A stretch of 6,384 bases of DNA, taken from positions 1 through 6,384 of the forward strand of contig DAOVPH010000094.1 of assembly GCA_030629295.1 (NCBI GenBank). Reading direction: 5' to 3'. Below are positions 6,378 through 6,384 of the stretch, one piece after another (position 1 is the first letter of the stretch; each line of letters begins with the position of its first letter). Under the pieces are notes generated by a model, which had not been told where the DNA came from, did not search any database, and saw nothing but the letters and a program-made list of their open reading frames with translations. The position numbers were made by a program, and so were the translations under genes. The DNA is from Candidatus Latescibacterota bacterium. GTDB lineage: Bacteria; Latescibacterota; MVCY01.

Positions 6378-6384
6378 TCCAGAC

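Noticed and set aside
1..6384. CRISPR array, tRNA, rRNA, insertion sequence or defence island
   Set aside because: No regularly spaced direct repeats, cloverleaf-like segments, rRNA motifs, transposase sequence or terminal inverted repeats were seen; the toxin fragment alone does not make a defence locus.

Overview
The window looks like a piece of a chromosome (or metagenome contig) from a diderm, Gram-negative bacterium. The strongest evidence is an adjacent lptC-like and lptA/OstA-like pair, which belongs to the machinery that moves lipopolysaccharide across the periplasm. The lptC-like protein is a predicted lipoprotein and the OstA-like protein is long and multi-repeat, a style seen outside Proteobacteria. 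Together with a 'uroporphyrinogen decarboxylase-like' protein of the non-haem type, this suggests an uncultured lineage such as FCB-group or Poribacteria/Latescibacteria-like bacteria. The lineage guess is inference and no marker gene fixes it.

Layout: five intact genes lie on the minus strand. In transcription order (right to left) they are a cstA carbon-starvation/peptide-uptake transporter (6253-4544), a URO-D superfamily protein (4495-3389), an MBL-fold beta-CASP RNA-specificity nuclease (3218-1812), lptC (1699-1157) and an lptA/OstA-like gene (1150-116). lptC and lptA are clearly one transcription unit: the lptA ribosome-binding site is built from the last two sense codons of lptC. The other gaps (48, 170 and 112 bases) are larger and the products are unrelated, so a single operon is not implied. 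Two broken genes sit at the edges. At the left edge (2-187, plus strand) is the C-terminal tail of what looks like a sodium:solute symporter, running into the 3' end of lptA. At the right edge (from 6377, minus strand) is the N-terminus of a PemK/MazF-type toxin, cut off just before cstA.

Non-coding content: the 170-base gap between the URO-D-like and nuclease genes holds a long imperfect palindrome that resembles an interspersed repeat. The 112-base gap upstream of lptC holds a perfect 8-bp hairpin followed by seven Ts on the plus strand. No tRNA, rRNA, CRISPR array, insertion sequence or attachment site was seen, and no gene-free stretch exceeds 300 bases.

No convincing new multi-gene system is present. 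The most interesting signals are the two gene-truncating junctions. At the left one, the conserved ends of the symporter and of the OstA-like protein are read from the same 18 bases on opposite strands. The clear drop in GC content over cstA is also notable.
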